From positions 3,410,001 to 3,474,000 of the forward strand of contig NZ_CP009435.1 in assembly GCF_000960995.1 (NCBI RefSeq): a stretch of 64,000 bases of DNA, in the 5' to 3' direction. The translations under genes were made by a program, and so were the position numbers. The notes under the pieces were generated by a model. That model made no database searches. It was not told the DNA's origin and saw only the letters and a list, made by a program, of their open reading frames with translations. The stretch's first letter is position 1; each line of letters opens with the position of its first letter. Shown piece after piece: positions 50,464-58,119 of the stretch. Source of the DNA: Burkholderia glumae LMG 2196 = ATCC 33617. Its GTDB lineage: Bacteria; Pseudomonadota; Gammaproteobacteria; Burkholderiales; Burkholderiaceae.

Positions 50464-51359
50464 TTGACGACCCCCTAACAAAAATGCGTGACATGTGAGC
50501 AACGGCAGGCGCAGCAGCCCGTCTCAGGCTTGCCGAGCACGCGACGACAGCCGCGAGCCGGCAAGTGGCGGTGATTTCCTGCTTCCCGCCACACTTCGGC
50601 ACTCAATGCAGCGGACAGCGGCGCCCCGAAACATGCTTCTCATCTCGTCGACTGTCCTCATATATTTAGGGATCAATCGAATTCGCGAAAAACCAGGCCT
50701 CCATTCAAAAATGAATTTTTGAATGATTAAAATATTAATTATTTATGCATGAGTGATTTTAGAATGACCTCATGCCATCAGCCGACACGGCACGATGCTT
50801 CATCGATGCACGTCATATCGACTTCACATTCCACTTTTCTTCCTACGATTGTTTAGATGTGCGGCCGATTGGATTTCATTCGTGGATGTGGTAACGGTTC
50901 TAAAGTTGCGCAAGTATATCCGAATCCTCACCGCAAACAACATCATTCCGCAGAAATATGTAATGTTTCTTTCGATTGAATTACGTCGAGAATTTTCACG
51001 AAATACGCACCCATCGTCGTCAAACATACCGCTACCTCTGCTTTTCTCGACTTCTCCGGTTGCCTCATCGGACGTCTCGGCTGCCATGAATCGGGTTGGC
51101 AGGCCAAAAATCTTTCATTTCTTTCAGTGTTGCCAAAGTCGAGATTGTTCAGCTTTTTGCAAAATAACCGCGCCGAACAATCTGGCGGATTATTTAATCT
51201 ATTCCTTGGAATCTTGGGAGCTTCGCGCGCAGAAGATTTCGAGCGTGAAACGCGCCATGCGGATTGCCGGCTGCAGGCATATTGGCGCGTCAGCGACGTC
51301 TCCCCGCCCCCGCGTAACACAATGCTTCAGCGTTCCATTGCAGAGGCAGGAGATTGGGC
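50464..51359. other. AT-rich non-coding stretch at the edge of the mobile region
   Basis: About 900 bases without a convincing gene. From about 50640 the composition turns sharply AT-rich (runs such as TTTAGGGATCAATC and AATATTAATTATTTATGCATG) compared with the left side of the window, which marks acquired DNA. Several short frames are open, the longest about 220 codons from 50795, but their residue composition is unlike protein and they run into the IS3 remnant. It probably holds regulatory or decayed sequence from a past insertion. Confidence 0.5.
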
Positions 51360-51458
51360 ATGAAGAAACGATTCACCGAAGAGCAGACCGATGGTTTCCC
51401 GCACGAGGCGGGGGCGGGCTTACCGATCAAGGAACGCTACGGTCAGCGTGAATCGTCC
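51360..51458 (+). pseudogene. IS3-family orfA fragment
   Basis: The frame opens MKKRFTEEQTDGFPHEAGAGLPIKERYG, which matches the start of orfA in IS3-family elements (MKKRFTEEQI..LREAEAG.PVKEL). After about 33 codons the similarity stops. The original frame is lost and the sequence continues into unrelated DNA. It is a short dead remnant. Confidence 0.65.
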
Positions 51459-51632
51459 CAAGGCGCGCTGGATTTCCGGGCACGGCGCATCATCACGCTT
51501 GGCTCGGGCGCAGCGCTGCGATGGTTCACCCGAGCCGAGCAACATGGCGCCAGTAACTCGAAGGGACAATCCGCAAGACTTTGCAGATCGACTCGCCTCC
51601 GCAGGTGTCGCGATTGTTGATCGATGAAGGCT

Positions 51633-51959
51633 TCAGGGCTTGAAACGGCGGTCGAGTTCGGCCTGGCTGAACAACGCGCGGACCAGCTTGAGAATCTCGT
51701 TGGTCTTGCGCAATTCCTTGTTCTCGCGCTCCAACGCCTTCAGGCGCTCACGCTCGTTGGTGGTCAGGCCGTGGCGTTCGCCGTTATCGATCTCGTCGCG
51801 CTTGACCCAATCGTTCAGCGTTTGCGGCGTGCAGTCGATCATCGGCGCAATTGACTCGCCCGGCGCCAACAGCGGCGGATGCTAGCTACGCTGCTCTTGC
51901 ACCAGGCGGACTGCACGTTCGCGGATTTCAGCAGAAAATTTGCTCAATTTCTTGTGCAC
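51633..51959 (-). pseudogene. IS3-family orfA remnant with in-frame stop
   Basis: Read leftward, the sequence gives VHKKLSKFSAEIRERAVRLVQEQRS followed by a TAG. The frame resumes as APGESIAPMIDCTPQTLNDWVKRDE and RLKALERENKELRKTNEILKLV and ends with FSQAELDRRFKP. These are the HTH and leucine-zipper parts of an IS3 OrfA. Part of the middle is missing and no orfB follows, so it is non-functional. It belongs to a different subgroup from the fragments at 51360 and 54077. Confidence 0.75.
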
Positions 51960-52225
51960 GGCTCCGCCCTCTCAAGAGTTGGAGCCTCCCTCAATCTCCG
52001 GGGAGATTCACATCGTCCGCCAACGCCTCGTTGAAAAGACGTCAGATTCCCAAAATGCCCGCCGGTGCTCCATGCAGTCCTGCGATGAACCCGTTTTCGT
52101 CCGTTCCGGCGTCCCGCGACGCTGGCGCATACGCTAAACAGGCGGCTTTTTCACCGTCATCTCCACGCATCGGAAAGACCTGCCTAGTCGCACAATTTAC
52201 GCCAAGGAACATTTGCGCCGAGATC

Positions 52226-52516
52226 ATGACTCTTCTGTACGAGCAGCCGCTTGTCGCCCCGCTGACGCCCGAGCAACAGCTTGGGCAGGATATTGCGCTC
52301 GTATTACAGACAGTGCTCGGCCACCATCACAAGGGCGAATTCGACGACGCGCTCGCGCTGTATCGCGCCATGCTCGGCGCGAAGCCGCACCACGCCGACG
52401 TCATTTACAACCTCGATGTGCTGCTTGGCCAAAGGGATCGCACGGCCGACGCATTGCCGCTTTTCGAGCAGTGCCTCGGACTGCGTCCGCACAACGGTCA
52501 ATACTGGACCGTCTAG
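52226..52516 (+). CDS. Short TPR protein, probably a truncated N-terminus
   Basis: The 96-residue protein has tetratricopeptide-like helices (LGHHHKGEFDDALALYRAMLGAKPHHADVIYNLDVLLGQRDRTADALPLFEQCLGLRP), about two repeats. The N-terminus MTLLYEQPLVAPLTPEQQL resembles the start of longer TPR-fused transferases. It ends abruptly with a TAG after NGQYWTV, so it looks like the stump of a larger gene. It precedes a methyltransferase and a PhyH gene on the same strand, 49 bp apart, and may have been one functional unit with them. Confidence 0.6.
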   Translation: MTLLYEQPLVAPLTPEQQLGQDIALVLQTVLGHHHKGEFDDALALYRAMLGAKPHHADVIYNLDVLLGQRDRTADALPLFEQCLGLRPHNGQYWTV

Positions 52517-52565
52517 ACCAACCGGCACTGTCAATTGAAACCAGCACTCCTGCGAGAATTCCCCC

Positions 52566-53144
52566 ATGGCGACGCCATCCAAATTCGATAACGACACCTT
52601 CCCGCTCACGCGGGCACACATGGACGCGTTCGTTCGGCGCACCGCCGACCGGCTCACGGAATGCACCGGCAAACTGCTTGAAGTGGGCCCGCAGGACCGC
52701 TCGCTCGTGCGCCAGTGTTTCACGAATTTCAGCGTGGACACATTCGACGTGGTCGGCACCTACAAGCCAACGATCATTGGCGATATCACCAAAGTCAATG
52801 CTGCCATCCCGGATAGCGCATACGACGTGGTGGTGTGCATGGACGTGATCGAACACACGCTGAACCCGTTCGACACGATCAAGGAAATCCGCCGCATTCT
52901 GAAACATGAAGGCCATCTGATGATTTCCGCGCCGTTGAACTGGCGCATTCACGGCCCTTCGCCGGATTGCTGGCGCATTACCGAACACGGCTGGAACGTG
53001 CTGCTGCGTGACTTCGACATCGTGGAGATCGACATTCTGGAGTCGCCGGAGCGTGAGCTCTTTCCGTTGAAATACAACGTGCTCGCGAAGTGCAACAAGT
53101 TCAAGAACACACCAGACAACGAACTGACATTCCGTTTCATCTGA
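52566..53144 (+). CDS. Class I SAM-dependent methyltransferase
   Basis: The protein of 192 residues has a Rossmann-fold methyltransferase core: KLLEVGPQDRS (motif I, with P and Q where glycines are usual), DTFDVVGTYKPTIIGDI, and YDVVVCMDVIEHTLNPFDTIKEIRRILKHEGHLMISAPLNW (motifs II-IV of Methyltransf_11). The C-terminal part (GPSPDCWRITEHGWNVLLRDF) is found in sugar- or cell-surface-linked methyltransferases. It is probably co-expressed with the PhyH gene eight bases downstream. The substrate is unknown; surface polysaccharide or glycan modification is the likeliest setting. The segment is less GC-rich than the left side of the window. Confidence 0.82.
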   Translation: MATPSKFDNDTFPLTRAHMDAFVRRTADRLTECTGKLLEVGPQDRSLVRQCFTNFSVDTFDVVGTYKPTIIGDITKVNAAIPDSAYDVVVCMDVIEHTLNPFDTIKEIRRILKHEGHLMISAPLNWRIHGPSPDCWRITEHGWNVLLRDFDIVEIDILESPERELFPLKYNVLAKCNKFKNTPDNELTFRFI

Positions 53145-53152
53145 TCAAGCAT

Positions 53153-53956
53153 ATGAAAAATACTTTGGCATCGGTCGAAGCGGCCATCGAACAGATCGAT
53201 TCGCAGATTTTCAATTTGAACGTTTTCAAAGAGACCGGCGTGTTCGTAATGCGCGACGCGATTCCGCAGTCCGTCGTGCAGGCGTGGCAGGCCGAATGGC
53301 AGGCGTTCTACGACACGCAATTGGCCGAGGGGCGCGACGTCAACAAGGCGAATCCGGTTTCCCTGAACGAGCAGTTGCCGCCAAAGCTCGCCTCCATGTA
53401 CAAGGAGCCGGTTTTTGCCGAGACGTTCAAGCAGATTTTTGGGGATCACGTCGCGCTGTATAACCATCGTTTCGTGATCAAGGACAAATTCAGCCCGAAC
53501 AAAGTGTTCCTGCATCAGGACAGCTGCTATCACCTCGGTAACCTGAACAAGTGCAGCATGTTCGTGCCGCTAAGCATAGTGAACGCGGATAACGGCGGCA
53601 TGTCGTTCTACGCGGGTTCGCATAAACTCGGCGTGCTAGGCGATGCGGGCGAGATCAACCCAGACAGCTTTGAGTTCAAGTGGCCCAAGGTCACGCCCGA
53701 ACTGAATCCGGGCGACTTCGTCATCATGAATAGCGCGTTGTGGCACGAGTCCGGTCCGAACGTGTCCGGCATCGACCGCATCATGGCCGACACCATCGTG
53801 CAGCCCGCCGACGATCCCACCGGAAAGGATCTGCTGTGTGGTGAATGGCAGACGGACATTTTCTATTCGCCGGTCAACTACATTCGCTACTTCGTCAATT
53901 CGCGCGTCCTGAAACTCATCAAGTACGAGAAAGAGCGCGCCGCCGTCGCCAGTTGA
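53153..53956 (+). CDS. Phytanoyl-CoA dioxygenase (PhyH)-family Fe(II)/2OG oxygenase
   Basis: The protein has 267 residues. The Fe(II) ligands are visible as H-x-D (FLHQDSCYH) and a distal His (NSALWHESGPN), followed by the 2-oxoglutarate-binding Arg candidate in IDRIMADTIVQP. The motif NADNGGMSFYAGSHKLG is characteristic of PhyH-family hydroxylases. It would hydroxylate an aliphatic or sugar-like substrate at the expense of 2-oxoglutarate and O2. The pair with the methyltransferase suggests hydroxylation then methylation of the same molecule. It is intact, in contrast to the IS debris on both sides. Confidence 0.85.
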   Translation: MKNTLASVEAAIEQIDSQIFNLNVFKETGVFVMRDAIPQSVVQAWQAEWQAFYDTQLAEGRDVNKANPVSLNEQLPPKLASMYKEPVFAETFKQIFGDHVALYNHRFVIKDKFSPNKVFLHQDSCYHLGNLNKCSMFVPLSIVNADNGGMSFYAGSHKLGVLGDAGEINPDSFEFKWPKVTPELNPGDFVIMNSALWHESGPNVSGIDRIMADTIVQPADDPTGKDLLCGEWQTDIFYSPVNYIRYFVNSRVLKLIKYEKERAAVAS

Positions 53957-54076
53957 TCACGGACGTTGCTGCGCAGCGCAGACACAGTGCTCGTAGCACG
54001 CTCGGCGTTCATGGCAATTCTCCCGTCCGGTAGGTGGGATCAGAAGTAGAATTTTCAGCAAAGGGAATTCTACGCA

Positions 54077-54301
54077 ATGAAGAAGCCGAAGTTCACGGAT
54101 AGCCAGATCATGGAAGCGCTCGAGCGCGCGGAAGCTGGGGTGGCGGTGCCGGAGATTTGTCGGGAGTTGGGCGTTAGCACGGCGACCTTCTACAACTGGC
54201 GGAGCAAGTAAGGCGGGATGGACGCGTCGCTGATGGCGCGGATGAAGGAGTTGGAATGTAAAGGGCTTCGGCGGGAACCATAAGCGCGTGTACCCGACTT
54301 A
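54077..54301 (+). pseudogene. IS3-family element, 5' part (broken orfA and start of orfB)
   Basis: The frame starts MKKPKFTDSQIMEALERAEAG and continues VPEICRELGVSTATFYNWRSK, a typical IS3 OrfA helix-turn-helix, but hits a TAA immediately after. The downstream GGMDASLMARMKELE continues the original orfA. The sequence NHKRVY near 54290 is the orfB start of the same element. At 54302 it is cut by an IS5-family insertion with a TTA duplication, and it resumes at 55219. Confidence 0.8.
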
Positions 54302-55215
54302 GAGGCCAGTTCAAAAACTCCCGAGAGGGGCTGTTTACTTCCTCGGCAAGCTGTTAACCTTGGGCATCAGAACAACGGAAGTCCAAGGATGGAAGCGCCA
54401 ATCATTGACGACGAACTGTGGATACTGATCGAACCATTGCTGCCACCTGCGAAGCTTCGAGCGAAGAGCGATCCTGGTCGCCCGCGCGTGTCCGACCGTG
54501 CGGCTCTCAACGGCATCCTGTTCGTGTTCAAAACGGGAATTCGTTGGAACCACTTGCCGACTCGTCTGGGCTTTGGCTCGGGCGCCACATGCTGGCGGCG
54601 ATTGAGCGACTGGCAAAAGGCTGGTGTATGGGACCAACTGCACGAGTTGCTACTCGACAAGTTGCGTGCGGCCGGCCAAATCGATCTGTCATACGCTGCG
54701 GTCGATTCGTCGTCCGTGCGCGCCGTTGGGGCGGGCGAAAAACTGGCCCGAACCCCACCGATCGCGCGCGACCCGGTTCCAAGCACCACGTCCTCGTAGA
54801 CGCCAACGGCGTTCCTCTCGTTGCGATCCTGACTGGCGCGAACACCAACGACGTCACGCAGTTGCTGCCGCTCGTTGATGCGATTCCACCCATTCGCGGC
54901 GTTCGTGGCCGACCGCTTCAGAAGCCCGGCGTCGTCTACGCCGATCGCGGCTACGATTCCACCCGACATCGTCGCGCGTTGCGCGAACGCGGTATCAAGC
55001 CCGTGATCGCCAAGCGCCGGACCGAGCATGGCAGTGGTCTGGGCAAGTATCGTTGGGTGGTCGAACGTACGCATTCCTGGCTCCACAATTTCCGGCGCCT
55101 ACGCACTCGCTTCGAGCGAAGTGCCTACATTCACGAAGCATTCCTCAAACTTGGCTGCTCGATCATCTGTTGGAACATCTTCAGACGAGCTGAGCAGGGT
55201 TTTTGAACTGGCCTC
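54302..55215 (+). mobile_element. IS5-family (IS427-like) insertion sequence
   Basis: The element is 914 bp. Its terminal inverted repeats are GAGGCCAGTTCAAAAAC at the left and the complement GTTTTTGAACTGGCCTC at the right. A TTA duplication flanks it (54299-54301 and 55216-55218), as expected of the TNA-targeting IS427 group. It interrupts the IS3 element around it. Its transposase is encoded in two overlapping frames. Confidence 0.92.
54389..55206 (+). CDS. IS5-family transposase, two frames joined by a -1 frameshift
   Basis: The first frame (54389-54799) gives MEAPIIDDELWILIEPLLPP to VRAVGAGEK, with the first catalytic Asp in YAAVDSSSV. The second frame, read in the -1 register, gives KTGPNPTDRARPGSKHHVLVDANG and continues to YADRGYDSTRHR (second Asp) and YRWVVERTHSWLHNF (Glu). 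The frames meet at an A5 run (GCGAAAAACTGG, about 54736-54747), where a -1 slip would fuse them. Programmed frameshifting at A-rich sites is known in this group, so I treat it as one functional transposase; a chance deletion cannot be excluded. Confidence 0.85.
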
Positions 55216-55218
55216 TTA

Positions 55219-55790
55219 GCGAGAACCGGAGCTGAACCTGCTCATCAAGCCTCGCAAACGGCTTGTGCGACAGGCGCCGGAGCCGCTGATCGTGCCGGCG
55301 TCGGTCAATGCGGTGCGGTCGATGGACCTCATGCACGATCAGTTGAAGGATGGCCGCAGTATTCGGCTGTTCAACGTGATCGACGACTTTAACCGCGAAG
55401 CGTTGAGCATCGGGATCGACTTCTCGTTGCCCTCGGCGCGTGTCATCCGGGCCCTGGAGCCGATCATCGGCTGGCGGGGCAGCCGCTGGCGATACGGTGC
55501 GATAACGGCCCGGAGTATTGGAGTGATGCGATCATGCAGTGGGCTGCCAGACAGGGAATCGCATTGAACTACATCAGCCTGGCCAGCCGCAACAGAACGC
55601 CTACGTAGCGCGATTCAACCGGACAGTGCGCTATGAATGGTTATCGCAGTACTACTGGGACGACCTCGCACACGTAAGGCACTTCGCAACCGAATGGATG
55701 TGGCAATACAATCACGAGCGTCCGAACATGGGCCTTGGCGGCATGACGCCGAAACAGCGGCTCATGTGTAGAAGTCGCGACCCGATCTGA
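55219..55790 (+). pseudogene. IS3-family element, 3' part (orfB integrase, frameshifted)
   Basis: The sequence resumes with the orfB segment ELNLLIKPRKRLVRQ and continues VPASVNAVRSMDLMHDQLKDGRSIRLFNVIDDFNREAL (first catalytic Asp region). Further on, in a shifted frame, come NQPGQPQQNAYVARFNRTVRYEWLSQYYW-like residues around the catalytic Glu, then PNMGLGGMTPKQRLM at the end. At least one frameshift near 55470-55560 separates the parts. At 55767 a 150-bp piece of the IS481 element cuts into its last codons. Confidence 0.8.
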
Positions 55791-55916
55791 CAGTTACCCG
55801 TTCCGACGGTGCGTGACTGTCAGATCAGATTCAGGTGGCTCACTTTCTCCTTCCACACCTCCTTGCCCGCGATGAGCGTTTGCAAAGGCGTGCGACCACA
55901 ACACATCTTACCTTGA
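55767..55916 (-). mobile_element. Truncated third copy of the IS481-family element (150 bp)
   Basis: It begins TGTAGAAGTCGCGACC, the terminal repeat of the full elements, and follows the copy at 56460 for 150 bases with one visible difference (GCGTTTGC for GCGTCTGC). It breaks off exactly where the IS66 left end GTAAGCGC begins. It retains only the 3' end of the transposase gene. It is older than the two identical full copies. Confidence 0.9.
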
Positions 55917-56001
55917 GTAAGCGCGAATTTAAGCGCACCTAGAATTCCCGGATGAATGCGCGCAGGCTTGCGTCCGCAACCACAACTTGCGGACGCAACC
56001 T

Positions 56002-56457
56002 ATGACAGAGAACGAAGTTGATTTCTTTCCGCTGCGGGTGACGGGCGTGACCGCCACCGGCAAGCGACGCTTTGATCCAGAGGGTAAGCGCAAGCTGATC
56101 GAGGCCTGTATGCAGCCAGGTGCGTCGATTGCCGGACTTGCGCTGAAGGCCGGCGTCAACGCGAACCAACTGCATAAATGGATTCACTTGCGCGAGCGTA
56201 CGAGCGGGACTGCGCTGACGACAACTCGTAAGCCGGCGCCATCGGCATTCGTACCGGTCGTGACCGTCAACGACGTGATGTCCGTGGCGCAGCGCGCACC
56301 CGCGCCTGAATCGCCGAAGAAGAACCACTCGATAAGCTCCGCCGTGCAGGCTCGACTTTCGGCGCAGTTGCCCAATGGCGTGACGCTGCGACTCGAATGC
56401 GCAGCGCACGATGCCGCCCTCGTGCGAGCGATGATCGAAGCATTGGGAGTGCGCTAA
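56002..56457 (+). CDS. tnpA: IS66 accessory protein TnpA
   Basis: The 151-residue protein MTENEVDFFPLRVTGV... has a helix-turn-helix (GKRKLIEACMQPGASIAGLALKAGVNANQLHKWI) typical of IS66 TnpA. The C-terminal half is Pro/Ala-rich, followed by a short conserved tail (MIEALGVR). An original TAATG stop-start overlap with tnpB was split by the IS481 insertion, so the two are no longer coupled. Confidence 0.88.
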   Translation: MTENEVDFFPLRVTGVTATGKRRFDPEGKRKLIEACMQPGASIAGLALKAGVNANQLHKWIHLRERTSGTALTTTRKPAPSAFVPVVTVNDVMSVAQRAPAPESPKKNHSISSAVQARLSAQLPNGVTLRLECAAHDAALVRAMIEALGVR

Positions 56458-56459
56458 TG

Positions 56460-57674
56460 TGTAGAAGTCGCGACCCGATCTGACAGTTACCCGTTCCGAC
56501 GGTGCGTGACTGTCAGATCAGATTCAGGTGGCTCACTTTCTCCTTCCACACCTCCTTGCCCGCGATGAGCGTCTGCAAAGGCGTGCGACCACAACACATC
56601 TTACCTTGATGCGTTCGCTCGCCGTTGTAGTACATCAGCCAAGTATCGAGATCGACCTGCAGTTCCGCCAGCGTCAGATAGAGCTTGTGGCGGAACGCGA
56701 CCTGATAAAACTCCTGCAGGATGGTTTTATGGAACCGCTCGCAGATGCCATTGGTCTGCGGATGTCGCGCCTTGGTTTTGGTGTGCTCGATGTCGTTCAG
56801 CGCCAGGTACAGCTGATAATCGTGCGATTCCGGCTTGCCGCAATACTCCGTGCCTCGATCGGTCAGCATGCGGATCACACCCATGCCGTGCTCCTCGAAG
56901 AACGGCAACACCCGGTCATTGAGCAGATCGGCCGCCGTGATCGGCGTCTTGGTCGTGTACAGCTTGGCCATCGCCACTTTGCTGTAGGTGTCGACGAAGG
57001 TCTGCTGGTAAATCCGGCCTACGCCCTTGATCGTGCCCACGTAGAACGTGTCCTGCGAGCCCAGATAGCCGGGATGAGCGGTTTCGATTTCGCCATGAGC
57101 CACATCGTCGTCCTGCTTTCTTTCCAGCGCGGCCACCTGGTCCTCGCTCAGCACGATGCCTTTTTCAGCGACCTGCTTCTCCAGCGCCACGAGCCTCAGC
57201 TTGAAGGACGACAACGCGTGACGCAGCCAGATCGAACGAACGCCGGATGCAGACACGAAAATGCCGCGCCGGCGTAATTCGTTGCTGACCCGAACCTGCC
57301 CGTGGGCGGGCTGCTCGATGGCATAGGCCAGCACGGCGATTTCCGTCGCTTCATCGACTCGATTCTTGGGATTCGGCTTGCGCCGATTGCTGTCGAACAG
57401 GGCATCGACGCCGCCCTCGGCCACGGCGTTCTGATAGCGGTAGAACGTATCGCGCGACAGCCCCATCACCTTGCAGGCTTTCGACACGTTGCCCAGCTCG
57501 GCGGCCAGATTCAGCAGACCGATCTTGTGGCGGATGACATTTTGGTTGAGACTACTCACGGGGTTACTCCTTGGCGCTTGCGCGCTGTTTTGATGAAGAT
57601 TCGCACCTCTATCAAAACGGGTAACCCCGCCTCTTGGCAAGGCCTTACTGTCAGATCAAGTCTGAACTTCTACA
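56460..57674 (-). mobile_element. IS481-family insertion sequence, copy 2
   Basis: The element is 1215 bp in the opposite orientation to the copy at 48150, and its transposase is identical. A 7-bp duplication GCTAATG flanks it (56453-56459 and 57675-57681). The target was the TAATG overlap between tnpA and tnpB of an IS66 element; the duplication recreates the tnpB ATG. This copy therefore went into the IS66 after IS66 had arrived. Confidence 0.95.
56513..57559 (-). CDS. IS481-family transposase (copy 2)
   Basis: The protein of 348 residues is identical to the one at 48265-49311, with the same GTG start after AAGGAG, the same HTH and the same D, D, E residues. Both copies are intact. As they are inverted repeats 7 kb apart, recombination between them would invert the intervening DNA. 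Confidence 0.95.
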   Translation of the reverse strand: MSSLNQNVIRHKIGLLNLAAELGNVSKACKVMGLSRDTFYRYQNAVAEGGVDALFDSNRRKPNPKNRVDEATEIAVLAYAIEQPAHGQVRVSNELRRRGIFVSASGVRSIWLRHALSSFKLRLVALEKQVAEKGIVLSEDQVAALERKQDDDVAHGEIETAHPGYLGSQDTFYVGTIKGVGRIYQQTFVDTYSKVAMAKLYTTKTPITAADLLNDRVLPFFEEHGMGVIRMLTDRGTEYCGKPESHDYQLYLALNDIEHTKTKARHPQTNGICERFHKTILQEFYQVAFRHKLYLTLAELQVDLDTWLMYYNGERTHQGKMCCGRTPLQTLIAGKEVWKEKVSHLNLI

Positions 57675-57678
57675 GCTA

Positions 57679-58032
57679 ATGTTTCGGCTCGACGCCGAAT
57701 TGCGGGTCTACTTGCACCGCGATGCGATTGATTTCCGAGCCGGCATCAACAGCCTCGTGATGCTGGTCGAGCAGTCGTTACAGCTCGATCCGTTCGCGCG
57801 AGCGATATTCGCGTTCCGCAATCGCAAGCGCAATCGGGTCAAGCTGCTGCTGTATGAGCGCACCGGCTTCTGGCTCATGTTAAAGCGTCTTGAAGCGGAC
57901 CACTTCGTCTGGCCCCACCGAGAGCAAGCGGTGATCGAGTTGACGACCGAGCAGCTTCACTGGCTGCTCGACGGCATCGATATCGACGCCATGCAGCGAC
58001 ACCCGGCGCGCCGGTATCGTCATGCGAGTTGA
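57679..58032 (+). CDS. tnpB: IS66 accessory protein TnpB
   Basis: The 117-residue protein MFRLDAELRVYLHRDAIDFRAGINSLVMLVEQ... has the IS66 Orf2-like features DPFARAIFAFRNRKRNRVKLLLYERTGFWLMLKRLE. The start ATG at 57679 lies within the target duplication of the IS481 insertion, so the gene is intact, but its ribosome binding context from tnpA has been displaced by 1.2 kb. Confidence 0.9.
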   Translation: MFRLDAELRVYLHRDAIDFRAGINSLVMLVEQSLQLDPFARAIFAFRNRKRNRVKLLLYERTGFWLMLKRLEADHFVWPHREQAVIELTTEQLHWLLDGIDIDAMQRHPARRYRHAS

Positions 58033-58119
58033 AGGCGGCGCCAACTGATGTTGTCGGTAAACAACGCGCGCGACGGTTGTTGCCCATTTCCGTAAACCCA
58101 CTGGGCGCGCCGCTCCGGT

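Noticed and set aside
50795..51451. A 218-codon open frame in the AT-rich stretch
   Set aside because: No ribosome binding site, protein-unlike composition, and it runs across the IS3 fragment in another frame.
48150..57674. The two IS481 copies as a composite transposon carrying the islet
   Set aside because: Each copy has its own different 7-bp duplication, so they inserted independently; no outer duplication joins them.
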